Source: Letharia columbiana (lineage: Eukaryota; Ascomycota; Lecanoromycetes; Lecanorales; Parmeliaceae). From it: DNA of 64,000 nucleotides. Every line of letters starts with the position of its first letter. The first letter of the stretch is position 1. The translations under genes were made by a program, and so were the position numbers. Positions 27,205-39,484 of this stretch are shown here, in pieces. Where the stretch lies: the NCBI RefSeq assembly GCF_014066305.1, contig NW_023501049.1, positions 310,001 to 374,000 on the forward strand, written 5' to 3'. The notes beneath the pieces were generated by a model. It searched no databases. It saw nothing but the letters and a program-made list of their open reading frames with translations, and had not been told where the DNA came from.

Positions 27205-29903
27205 ATATTATTATATAAGTAAAGACCTATGAATTAAATTTATGAAGTTGAATTTTTTATTTTTCTAAGTTAAATGGAGTTAGATTTTTCTAAGTTAAAT
27301 CGAATTTTAGCTCTAGCCCTAAGTTAAATCGAACTCTAATCGCTTGCTGTGCGTTTTTAACCTACTTCTATTATTATAAAATTAATTTAATCTATATAAT
27401 ATATAGATATATATATACGAAGAGAGGCGCGCTAAGGCTTAATTAGAAAGGTATATTAAGTATAAAGAATTAATTCGTAATAATTATCTATAAAAAATAG
27501 AGAAAGGTTATATTCTTATAATAAGAAGTATTAAAATATTGAAAAGAAATGAAGATAACGTACTAATTAGTGGTGTAAATCTTATAATATCTTCTATCGT
27601 AGTAAAATCTTTTAAATAATAAAATAGCTATAGATATCGAATGGTTTTAATTCGTTTAAATATATATCGTTTAATATTTCTTCTATAGAGACTTAATTAG
27701 CTATAATCGTCGTAGTAGATTCTTCTCTTATAATATTATTAATATATTATATAAATATAGTAGAGATAATAGATTAAGTTATAGTAGAGATAATAGATTA
27801 AGTTATAATAATATTCTCTACTTTTTAAGTAATAATATAATATAGAATTATAGAGAGTATATAATATAGGATCTTAGAGAGCTAAGCTGTGTTCTTAATG
27901 CTAAGAGCTTTATTATTATTTAGTTTCTTTATAATATTCTCTATATTTATCTACTATTATAACTTCTCTTATTCTAGCTAAGTAGATTAGTGTGAGATCG
28001 TAGAGAGTAAATCTATTATATTATTGCTACTAATAACTATCTTCATAGTATTCTTTATAGTATTCTCCGTATTCGTCTACTATTATAACTTCTCTTACTC
28101 TAACTAAGTAAATTAATATAGAATCTTAAAGAGCTAAGTCGTATTTTTAACGATAATAGTCTTATTATCGCTTAATTTCTTCGTAATATTCTTTATATTT
28201 ATCTATTATAGTTTCTTCTTTTATTTCTTCTCTTATAGAGTATTAGATTAAATAACTAGCTAAGTAACTAATTAAGTAAATAATTAATATAATATAAAAT
28301 CTTAAAGAGCTAAGTTATATTCTTAACGATAATAATTTTATTATCACTTAATTTCTTCGTAATATTCTTCATATTTATCTATTATAGTTTCTTCTCTTAC
28401 TTCTTAATATAATAGAGATAATAAACTAAGTTATAATAGTATTCTTCGCTTATTAAATAATAATTTAATATAAAATTATAAAGAGTATATAACGTGGGAT
28501 CTTGAAGAGCTAAGCCGTATTCTTGATATTAAGGATTTTATTACTACTTAATTTCTCCGTAGTATTCTTCGCATTTATCTATTATAGTTTCTTCTCTTAT
28601 TTTTTAATATAGTAAAGATAATAGACTAAATTATAATAGTATTTTTCGCTTATTAAATAATGATTTAATATAAAATTATAGAGAGTATATAACGTAGGAT
28701 CTTAAAGAGTTAAGCTTATTCTTAATACTAAGAGCTTTATTATCGCTTAATTTCTCTATAATATTCTTTATATTCGTTTATTATAATAACTTCTCTTATA
28801 CTAGCTAAGTAAATTAATATAAGATCGTAAAGAGTAAGTCTATTATATTACTACTGCTAATAACTATCTTTATAATATTCTTTATAATATTCTTTATATT
28901 CGCCTATTATAGATTCTCCTCTTATTTAACTAAGTGCGAGGGTATTAAGAATAAATATATTTATATTAGTGAAATTAATAGAATTAATAGAATTAATAGA
29001 ATAATAAAAGAAGAATAATTATATAAATAGATGAAAGGATTATTATTCGATTTCGAACGCATTTAATATAACTATAATATTTAAATATTAGTTTAACTTA
29101 TTTATCGTTAATTTAGAAGAAGTATATAGAGGAGGATATATCCGTTTAGGCTCTTTTTAAGGATCTTTTAACGCGTTTATAAGTAGTAATAGATAGCTAT
29201 TAAGCTCGCTTATAGCCTCGATTATTAGTAATAATAAATTTATTAAGAGGTAACTTAGAGATATTAATAGAGGCTCTAAGAGATAAGTAAAAGAAGTATA
29301 TATATCTAAATCGAACTCTTTTTAAGAATCTTTTAACGCGTTTATAAGTAATAATAGATAGCTATTAGGCTCGCTTACGGCCTCGATTACTAGTAGTAAT
29401 AGATTTATCGAGAGATAATTTAGAGATATTAATAAGAGGCTTTAATTAGGCGAGGAATATCGAAGACGATTATATTTATATTAATGAAATTAATAGAATT
29501 AATAGAATTAGTAGAATTAATAGAATAATAAAAGAATAATAAATAGATGAAAGGATTTCGATTCTGGACGCGTCTGGTATAATTACTATAATTATTATAT
29601 TTAAATATTTATTTAATTTACTAATAGTAGACTAAACTTTAAAATTTTTATAGCGTTAGAAAGCGTAAAGTAAGCTTTATAATTTGAGAAATTATGAAGT
29701 AACTATATATATTATAGGCTAAGTACTTTAAAGTGTAAAACTTCTATATATAAATTTTTGATAAGGAAGGCGCGAGAGGGCTATCGGGCTAACTTAGCCG
29801 GTCTAATTAAAGAGCGTAGCGAACTCGAATTAATAATTAACTATATATATAAATTTAAGATTTTCAAGCTTAGCTCTATCTTATTCTTTTATATATACTA
29901 ATT
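27205..29903 (-). mobile_element. Family R repeat, copy B (heavily RIP-mutated)
   Basis: Matches copies A and C throughout. The left edge reads AAGTAAAGACCTATGAATT where copy C has AAGTAAAGGCCCATGAATT, and both end in TTATATATACTAAT. The sequence outside the repeat differs from the flanks of A and C, which fixes the edges to within about 15 bases. It carries the same extra tail duplication as copy A. Differences from C are overwhelmingly C-to-T and G-to-A. It interrupts the coding relic ending at 27204. Confidence 0.87.
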
Positions 29904-32900
29904 AAAGTATATAATCGTAAATATATATATTATACGTTATCTTATTAACTTTTTTTAATATTATTATTTCTACTAAATACCCTTCTATAAATCTTATTAT
30001 TTCTCTTCTTCTAATAGAATATTTATTATTTATATTTATTACTTAAGTAATTAGATAATCTTAGCTTACTTTAATACTAATTTACTTTTAAATATTATAT
30101 TATTAAATATTAAAGTAATCTTTTTAGATAAATACTATAGCGTAAGCTAATAGATAAAGTTTACTATTTAATCTTATTAATCTTTACTCTATAATTAATA
30201 AATATTTAATTTATTATTAATAATAATCTAAGCCTAGCTTCGCCTATTAAGCTTCTCTTTAAGTCTCTTTATTATAATAAAATTATAAAGAATATTATAA
30301 AAGATAAGAAATTAATCTCTATCTTTATTTTATATATAAATTAAAAAATGTTTATAGACTTTAATTTTCTACTTAGAGATTAAATTAAATAGATATTTAT
30401 TAGCGATAATAAAGAGATTAATAAAAGTCTTTCTCTTACGAGTGTCGGGCGTTAAGAAATTACGTATAAAGTCTTTTTTACTTTTATTATTAAGATCTAA
30501 ATATTAAGTAACATCTTTAATTATATACTTATATATAAGTTTACTCGAATATCTACTAGACGTATAGAGAATTAATAGATTAGAAATATTAATTCTTTAT
30601 TATATATCGAAGAAAATAAAAGTAATTTAATCGATATTTATAATGTTCGCTATATGCGTATAAATATGTATTAATATACTATACTCTTCGATAGATACTT
30701 TTAAATATCTCTTAGCTATTAATAAGATATATTTTTAAGAATTAATAAGAATAATATAAGATAGCTTCGCGTATATATAAATATAAGTAATAATAAGATC
30801 GATTTCGTAGAAGCTTCTAGTAATTATTATAATTTTACTCGAGATCGAGTATAAGAAGAGAGTGCGAAATATTTATCTAATAAGGGAGCTATTTAAATCT
30901 ATTTTAGATATTATAATAACTAGCTAACTTTAAAATAGATAAAAAAAGTAAAGTTATATTATAGCGAAGAGGGGTTTTTCTTATAATATAAAACGCTAAT
31001 CGATATATATCTTATAAACGTTAAATAGAGAAAGCTCTTAATTTAGTTTCTTTATAAAAGAACTTCTATAAGTTATATAGAGAAGATTACTAGTAATATA
31101 AGTAATCTCTAAAATTATTCTAGTATCGCTTTAATTAGACTTTTAGTATCTTATAATATTAACTAGATCTTAGAGATCTTAAGTTCGCTAGACTTTAATA
31201 ACTTCTTTTACTATATCTCGATTCGCTCTATATTTATATATACTATTATTATATTAATATTTAGAAGAATAGCGTAGATACTAGATTTATAATCTTAAAG
31301 ATATTACTCGTTAATAAGAAGCTTTAAATAATTTCTCTTTATCGCCGAGGTAGTACGTTAAAATATCTCTCGATATTATATATTCGGTTAATCGTAAAAA
31401 ATATTACGAAGATAATAGATCTAAGTATCTAAAAGAATTAATTAGTATATAGTTAAAAATAGATTAAGCTTCTTATCTTAAATTAGCTATAAGATAAAGA
31501 AGTTATATACTATAGCCTCTATATTTAAAATCGTAGTAATCTAATTAATTATATTTAAAAGATTCTAAAGAATTATTTATTTAAGAAGATTAGAATATTT
31601 TTTTTAATCTCTTAAATCTTATAGTCGTAATCGTTATTAATGTTTATAAATATAACCGCGTTATCTTCGCCGAAGAACTCTATTACTAATTTTTATTTTA
31701 AGAGAAAGAACTTTAATTAGCTCTATTAATCTTGGCGTTAACTTATTATATAACTATTAAAAATCTTTAAAAACTTAGAGTTCTTAATTAAGAAGTCGAA
31801 AAATAGCTTATTAATATAAAAGGCTATATTAAATACGTAATTTTAATCATCGAAAGGCTCTTTATAGTCCGTCTTTCTTAAAAACTTTAAAAGATATTAT
31901 TATATTATTTCTATAACGTTAAAGTTATTAAATTAGCTCGAACGTAATTAAGCTTTAATAAGAATATACTAGAACTTTAAGTTATCTCTTAGAGACGATT
32001 ATATAAATATCTCGAAGATTTATATCGCTTTAAATTCGTTAATATATATTTATCTAATTACTTTAAAAGTAGCGAGAGAGTAAAGAATTTATATTAAAAT
32101 TAAGTTATTAGCTTCTAATTATTAGAGTAAAAATAGAAATATATATTAGCGTATCTAGTAATATAGAATCTACCTTCATTATAAATATTAATTTATTTAG
32201 ACTTTTTAATCTCTTTAAACCTTCGCTAAGAGCGTTAAAAATTCTTAGATTAACGATTATTCGAATTAATATTATCTTTAAAGGCTATAAAGACTTTAGC
32301 TTTTCTCTATTAGAGATCGAGAGAAAGCGAAGATATAAAAATCTAATATAAAATTCTTATTTACGTTTCTCTAGAAGTCTTAAAGATAAGATTTAGCTAT
32401 TACGCGATCGCGCGAACTTAATAATATACGTTATTAAGAAGAAGTACTATTATAAAAATAAGAATTATTTTAAATTTTAGAAAAGTTAAGAGTATTTAAG
32501 ATATATTTATAAAGTTACTTACTTGATTAGAGTAGTAATATTATTCTAGATAATCTATATCGAGCTTTTAATTAAATCTTCTTAATCTAATCTCTATTAA
32601 TAAAAAAATATCATTATAATAATTAATCGAATATTATATTTATACTATTTCGAGAAGAGTTAAAAGATAGAAATAGTCTTTTAATCTAAGTTTAATATAA
32701 AGGTAGCGTATATTTAAATATATATCTATTTATAAAAATATTAATCTTATTTTAAGTATCTTAAAAATAGTTATTTTTAAAGCTTTCGTAGATGGTAATT
32801 AAAATAGAGCGCTAGATATTCTTATACTCACCTAAATTAAATACTCTATTTCTCTTATTATTATTACTTTTCGTATATTTACGTAAGTAGTAATCGTTCG

Positions 32901-34718
32901 CTATATAGAGTTAAATAATATATTTATTATAATTACTCTAATAAGTAGTATTTTAATTTTAATATTTAGATAATAGCTAATAGAACGAGATTTTTCTTCT
33001 TATATTCTTCGATATCTAGATATTCTACGCGAGCGAGAGAGGTTATTAATATATATACTATCTATCTATAGCTTATTAAGCTCTATTTACTAAGATTAAC
33101 TAAATCTTATAACTATTCTATATTATAGCGATTATTATCGATAAGATATTTATAATCTTTTTTATCTTATAGATACTTAAAGTCGTTAATATTTAAAAAT
33201 AATAATTTCTTTATTTTATTATCTATAGCGTCTTTCTATATACTATAATCGATATCATTATTATATTTACTTAATATATATCTATAAATTTTTTATAAAT
33301 ATTCTTAGTAGCTTCGTACGCGAAATATTTTTTTTCTATTATTTTAATAATCTTCGCATTAATCGTTTCTAGTAAGTTTATCTAGATATCTAAAATAAAT
33401 ACTATTAATAATTATAGGTTATTTTACTATAATCGATCTACTTCTAGCGCTTTTATCTCTTCTTATTATTAAGAACCTTTAAATAAAAAGAAAAAGAAAG
33501 ATAATTTTAAGTATCGTGCTAAGCTTAGAGATATTATACGTTTATTCATAAATCTATTTAAAGAAATATTTTTAAGTTATAAGTCGCAGTGTCGCTATTT
33601 ATACTATTATTAAAATAATAAAGCTTATTAGAGAAAGCTTTCGTAGTAATTTTATTTATAAATATATAAGATTAATATTAACGTTAAGATGCTAATATTA
33701 AAAAGAAATAATAGTTAATTTATTAATATAAAATGTGTGAGTTAATATATTTAAATTATATAATATTATCTAACGAAAAACGAATAGAAATAAGATTATC
33801 GTTATTATCGTCGCTATCTATATACTTATTCTTTAGCTATTATTATTCGATATTAGATTAATAAAGTATATAAAAGAATATCGACGATCTAGTTTCATCG
33901 AGAATCGTATCGAACTTAGTAATTTATTAGAAGTTTACGCTATAAAGCGTAATAAAAATATAAAATTCTAAAGATATACTTAGTTAACGAATTATAGTTC
34001 TATTTAGAGAATTATTAATATAAATATTTATCTAGCTTAGATATAGATTAAATACGAAGATTATTCTAGATATAGAAGATATATAATATAATATCAAAAT
34101 GTAATATAAAGCGTAGTCTTCTATTATTTTTTAAGTTATCTAATATATTCTATAGCTAGTACTTATCTATTTTATTCTACTATCGTTATATCTAACGTTC
34201 TTATTTCGCTATCGTAGATAGCGATACGTAATAATTATTAGAATATATTCGTGATAGTAATAATAGTAATTATTACATTTTAATCGTTAATACTATAATC
34301 TCTATAATCTTCGAATAGAAGTTTCTTCGAGCGTAACTAAGCTATCTAATTAATTGAAAATACTTTAAAATAAAATCTTAACGATTTACGAGCAGAGATT
34401 CTATAGAGAAATAAGTTAAATATTAATATTCTCATATATATTCTTACTCTCGAATACGACTATCTTTCATAAATACCGTTATTTAATAGCCGAAATTTTT
34501 ATTTCAAAATCTCTAAAATCTTCGAAAAACTCTAAAAAGTAGTTTTAATATATTAGACGAAAGATAGTATACTAGTATAAGCTACTATCTAATCGAGTTA
34601 GCTATTAAGTCTTCTATTCGTAATCGTAATAATCGTTCATAGATATATCTATAGCAGATAAAAGTCTTAGCGGTGCATCGCTAGCCGTAGACCCGTATTT
34701 AATATTCTCTAAGATATC

Positions 34719-34970
34719 TTTATACTTTAACCCCTATCGTCGCATCTAGCGTCTTTTACGCTTTAATCCCCTATCGTTATATCTAGCGTCTTTTATACTT
34801 TAATCCTCTACCGTCGTATAATTATATCTAATATCTTTTATACTTTAATCTCTTATCGTTATATCTAGCGCTCTTTATTCTTATATTCTCTATCGTTATA
34901 TCTAGTATTCTTTATTTTCTACTCTTAGTTATATCTAATATCGTTTCTACTTTAATTTCTTACTACGTAT
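34719..34970. repeat. Minisatellite, about 7 units of ~37 bp
   Basis: Units follow TTTATACTTTAA-YCYCTAYCGTYRYATCTAGCG with some length variation. The first two units keep CCCC and CGCATC, while later ones show T for C, so mutation rises along the array. A less RIP-mutated patch with GCGGTGCATCGCTAGCC around 34671-34687 lies just upstream. Confidence 0.75.
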
Positions 34971-36316
34971 TATAGATCTAAGCTCTAGCTTAGTTCTTAA
35001 AATTTATTATATATAACGATTATATTTAGCCCCTTAGTAATAAGAGTTACTACTCTCTATATTATGAAAATAACTTATTATAAAAATATACTTATCTCTA
35101 TACGCTATAAAGTAGACTTTATAGATTTCTTACTATTAGATATATTTATATTCGATATTAATATTATATTAACTTAATATAGTATTAGAGAAAAGATCTT
35201 ATAAGACGAAATGTTTATAAGAATTTATTCTAAATTATTAATCTTAATAATTTAGATATCTCGTTATATTTAAAGTTAGAAGATATTTTTCTTAATAGTA
35301 TAATTATTATAATGCGAAATCTAGTATTTAATATATCGCTATTTCGAGATAGCTAACTCTTAATCTACTTCTATTACTATCGTTTATAATATCTTCTAAA
35401 ATATCTTAATCGAGTTAAATAACTTTATAAAAATCTTTCTAGTATCTTTATAATAGAATAATTCTTAATTTAAATTTCTAATATCTCTAATAAGTTCTTC
35501 GATATATTACTAAGAACTCGAGATCTATTAAGTCTTTAATATATATAGGCGATAAGGAAGATATTTAATAGTAAATATTATATCGCTATAAACTATAATC
35601 TAATAGTCTAATATCGTTACGTCTTCTATTCGATTTAAATATAAACGCTCGCGTTAACGAAGAGTATAATAAGTCTCGAAAAGATCTTATTTAGGGGGAG
35701 GTATTTAAAAGATAATATATCGCTAAATAGAACTTTTTAATCTTGAGCTACTTTCTCTAAAAGTCGTATAAAGCTTATCTTTTAGTTAATTTATAATTAC
35801 TTTACACCTAGTAATTCGCTATATAAAGTTAAAAAAAATAACGAAGATTTATCTATATCTTAATAAATGCGACTATTAATATAATTAATAAAGATCTTTC
35901 GTAATAGATAGTAGATCTCTATTATATTTTATATTTATATTATCTTAATATTTCGACTTAAATTCAACGTAGTTCGCGATCGAATATAGATTTATTTTAA
36001 GATTTCACCTTATAATAAGTTCGATGATTTATTATTAGAATCTAAGCTTAGCTATTCGATAGTTTTATATATAGCGACTCTATCTACTTATAAAGACTCT
36101 TTATTATTAAAATCTTTAACTAATTTAATTATAGAGAGACGTATTATCTAGCTTAGAGATAATTTAATTAATAAATTTTCGATAAGCTCTATTCGAAAAG
36201 AGAATATAAAGAATATATTATTTATTAAGCTCTCTAGATTCCCGTTAAAGCGTTTAATTCTAATAAAACTTAATAATTTATCTTTCGTAGGAAGAGATTA
36301 GACTATAAGACTAGTT

Positions 36317-37330
36317 AAGAGTATAAAACTTTCGTAAAACAAAAAACGACGTATTACTTATTATAAGTTTCTAAAGCTAAATTAAGTTAAATCTACTATT
36401 ATTTATAATAATAATATATAAGAGTACTCGATTATAATAATTAAGCGTATAAAAGTTAAAGCTTAGAATAATACTTTTAAGCTTTCGAAATTATATAGTA
36501 ATATAGTTAAATTAAAAGAGATCTTCGATAAAAATAGTAAAACTTTTATAATCTATAAGTAAATAGACATCTCTCTAAGATTAATTAATAGTATTTCTAA
36601 GCTATAATAGAATAAGTATAAAATTATAATAGTTTATAGAGAGATAAGTTATACTAGAAATAAGCTATATATTAAATTTAACGAAATTATTTAGATTTTA
36701 TATAGCTTAACTTTTATATACTAGAAACTCTTATATTATTACGAAAAGCTCGGCTATAATATAGTACTTTTAAATTAAAATAACTATATTAAGTTAGATT
36801 AATTTTCTAGTTTTAGTTTTAAAATAATATTACTAATAGCCTATAGCTAATATAGAAAACTATATTCTAAAGAAATAGCGATTAACGAAATCGATAAAAA
36901 AAGAAGATATTCGAAATATAAAATATATAATATTTAAGCTTATAAAAGTTAATATAAATCTAATAAGATTAAAATCGATTTAACTTTAACGTTCGAAGGA
37001 TTAAAAGAATAATATAAAGATTAAGAAATTTCTTATAGTAATTTATATAATATTAAGAGAGTAGTTATATAAAATAAGAGATCTTTAAATAAAATATTTT
37101 TTTCTAGATTAATACTTAATAATATCTATTTCTATCGTAAGAATCTCTTCGAAATTACTTAAAGTTATATATTTTCGTAATGCTTATTATAGCGAAAATC
37201 AGCTAGAATATTATTATATTATCTATTATATCGTTAAGAAGTAAATAAAAATAGAGGAGATAGTATAGTATTAATACTTTAATTACGTTATTTACGCTAA
37301 TATAGATCTAAACTATATATAGACTTCTAG
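36317..37330 (+). pseudogene. Stop-poor coding relic, unknown protein
   Basis: Frame 2 on the + strand has about 22 stops in 340 codons, roughly half of what unconstrained sequence this AT-rich should give, with several runs of 25-30 open codons. All stops are TAA or TAG, which RIP makes from CAA, CAG or TGG. Lys, Tyr, Ile and Ser dominate, partly because of mutation bias. No conserved motif could be assigned. It probably belongs to a large transposon polyprotein or accessory protein. Confidence 0.35.
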
Positions 37331-39304
37331 AAAAGTCTATTAAAATTAGCTTCTCTTATATTAATTTCTCTTATAAAACTAAGAAATCTATACTAGTTAT
37401 ATTTCTATATTTATAATATTTAATAAGTATAACTCGAAGCGATATTATACTTAAGTATTATTAAAATATTTTAAAATAAGGCGATAACTTAAAAAAGACT
37501 TAAGTATAGAATCTATTTCTTTAGCGTTAACGATTATCTCGAGATTAATAAAGTCGATAAAGCTATCTTACTAGAATAGAACTATTATTTAAACTCTCTT
37601 ATATTAGTCGAGAAGCTTTATAATTCTTATAGAGAGTCTATTATAGAGGTTATAAAGATATATTATATTTAGAATTACTCTTAAAGCGAGCTCGAGTTCT
37701 CGATTATTATTCTAAGTCTAATAATCTCTTAAAGAATATAGAAAGAGCTCTCTCTCTAAACGCGATTTAAATAATTTAGTTATTAAGATAAGATAGGGAT
37801 TTTCTAATAGATAGACATTATTATTTCTATAGAGATCTAGATTCTTATCTATTAAAATAAGCTTATAGTTAATATTACTTACTATAGATATCTAGATTAA
37901 ATCTTAAAAAATAGTATTTTATATTCTCGCGTATCTTTTTTACTAAGACTTTAAACGAAATTTAAAAACTATAATAATATATCTTACTAATAATAATAAT
38001 AAATAATTAATAATTATATTTTAGAGTTTTTATAATATCTTATCTACGGCTATAAATATAGCGTAAGAGATATTAAATGCTAAATTAATAACTTAAAGAA
38101 AGCGAAAGCGATTAAGATAAGCGAGACGTCGTTTATAAAACGATATATTATTTATAAATTTAGCTATCTAATATTAAAGATATAGTATATTTATTTAAAG
38201 TTATTATAATATTTTAATAGTACTATAGCTTTTAAGTCTTAAGTTATATCTATAATAACTTTATTATCTCTTTTTATTATTAATACGCCGTTAAGAGTAG
38301 CTTAAACTTTCTATAGTATAATATTATAGTTACTAGCTTTCTTTATAATTATATTTATAATAATATTCGTTATTAAAATTATAATTTTTCTACTACTTTA
38401 ATATAGATTCGTCGCTTTATAGTAGATACTTTATTATCGAATTTAAATCTTTACTAAAGAAATTCATATAGTTATTTATATATACCTTCGTCTTAAAATA
38501 ATCGTTTAAAATTATTCTCTTAAATTAAACTTATATTTTAAATGAAGAACTCGTATATTTTAGAATATTCGGGCCTAGACGCTTTCTTCTTTCTACGCTA
38601 TTTATATACTACAAGTAAAGGCCCATGAATTAAATTCATGGAGTTGGATTTTTCATTTTTCTAAGTCAAATGGAGTTGGATTTTTCTAAGTCAAATCGAA
38701 TTTTAGCCCTAGCCCTAAGTCAAATCGGACACTGATCGCTTGCTGTGCGTTTTTGACCTACTTCCACCACTACAAAATTGATTTAATCTATGTACTCCGT
38801 AGTATAGGTATATATATACGGAGAGAGGCGCGCTAAGGCCTAATTAGGAAGGTATATCGAGTGTGGAGGATTGAATAGAGAAAGGCCATGTCCTTATGGC
38901 AAGAAGTATCGAAATACCGGAAAGAAATGGAGACAACGTGCCAGTTAGTGGTGTGAATCCCACAATATCTCCTGCCGCAGTGAAATCTTTCGAATAATGA
39001 AATAGCTGTAGACATCGGACGGTTTCAATTCGTCCAAATATGCATCGTCCGATATTCCTCCTGCAGAGGCCGCAGTGATGTACTATATCAATGCAGTGGG
39101 GATGATAGGCCAAGTTGCAGTGGTGTTCTCCGCTTGCTGAGTGATGATTTGATGTGGAACCGTGGAGAGCATATGACGTGGGATCTTGGAGAGCTGAGCC
39201 GTGTTCTTGACGATGGTGGCCTTGTTGCCGCTTGGTTTCTCCGCAGTGTTCTCCGCATTTGCCTGTTGTAGTTCCTCCTCTTGCTCCTCCTCTTGTAGAG
39301 TATC

Positions 39305-39345
39305 AGACTGAGTGGCTAGCTGAGTGGCTGACTGAGTGGATAACT
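39305..39345. repeat. 12 bp microsatellite (GACTGAGTGGCT type)
   Basis: Three to four units of CTGAGTGGCTGA. The same array recurs, longer, at about 40385-40440. On the minus strand it encodes alternating Ser, Gln or His with Leu, Val or Ala, depending on frame. Confidence 0.8.
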
Positions 39346-39417
39346 AATATGACGTGGGATCTTGGAGAGCTGAGCCGTGTTCTTGACGATGGTGGCCTTA
39401 TTGTCGCTTGGTTTCTC

Positions 39418-39484
39418 CGCAGTATTCTCCATAGTGTTCTCCGCAGTGTTCTCCGCAGTGTTCTCCGCAGTGTTCTCCGCATTT
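39418..39484. repeat. 12 bp microsatellite (CCGCAGTGTTCT), about 5 units
   Basis: Consecutive CCGCAGTGTTCT units. Other places in copy C have one or two units (39237, 39665, 39780, 40003, 40108, 40320), so this is a local expansion. It produces low-complexity RRTL or AENT peptides on the minus strand. Confidence 0.85.

Larger units (their letters stand above)
29904..38603. other. RIP-degraded DNA between repeat copies B and C
   Basis: About 8.7 kb of AT-rich mutated sequence. It contains a minisatellite at 34719-34970 and a stop-poor + strand frame at 36317-37330, described separately. The rest shows no readable domain, RNA gene or clean repeat edge, and is probably one or more large degraded transposons. 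Confidence 0.5.

Noticed and set aside
38833..39113. Minus-strand frames of 60 and 89 codons
   Set aside because: They overlap the tail of the degraded family R frame in other phases. The third phase gives the more gene-like YLDELKPSDVYSYF stretch.
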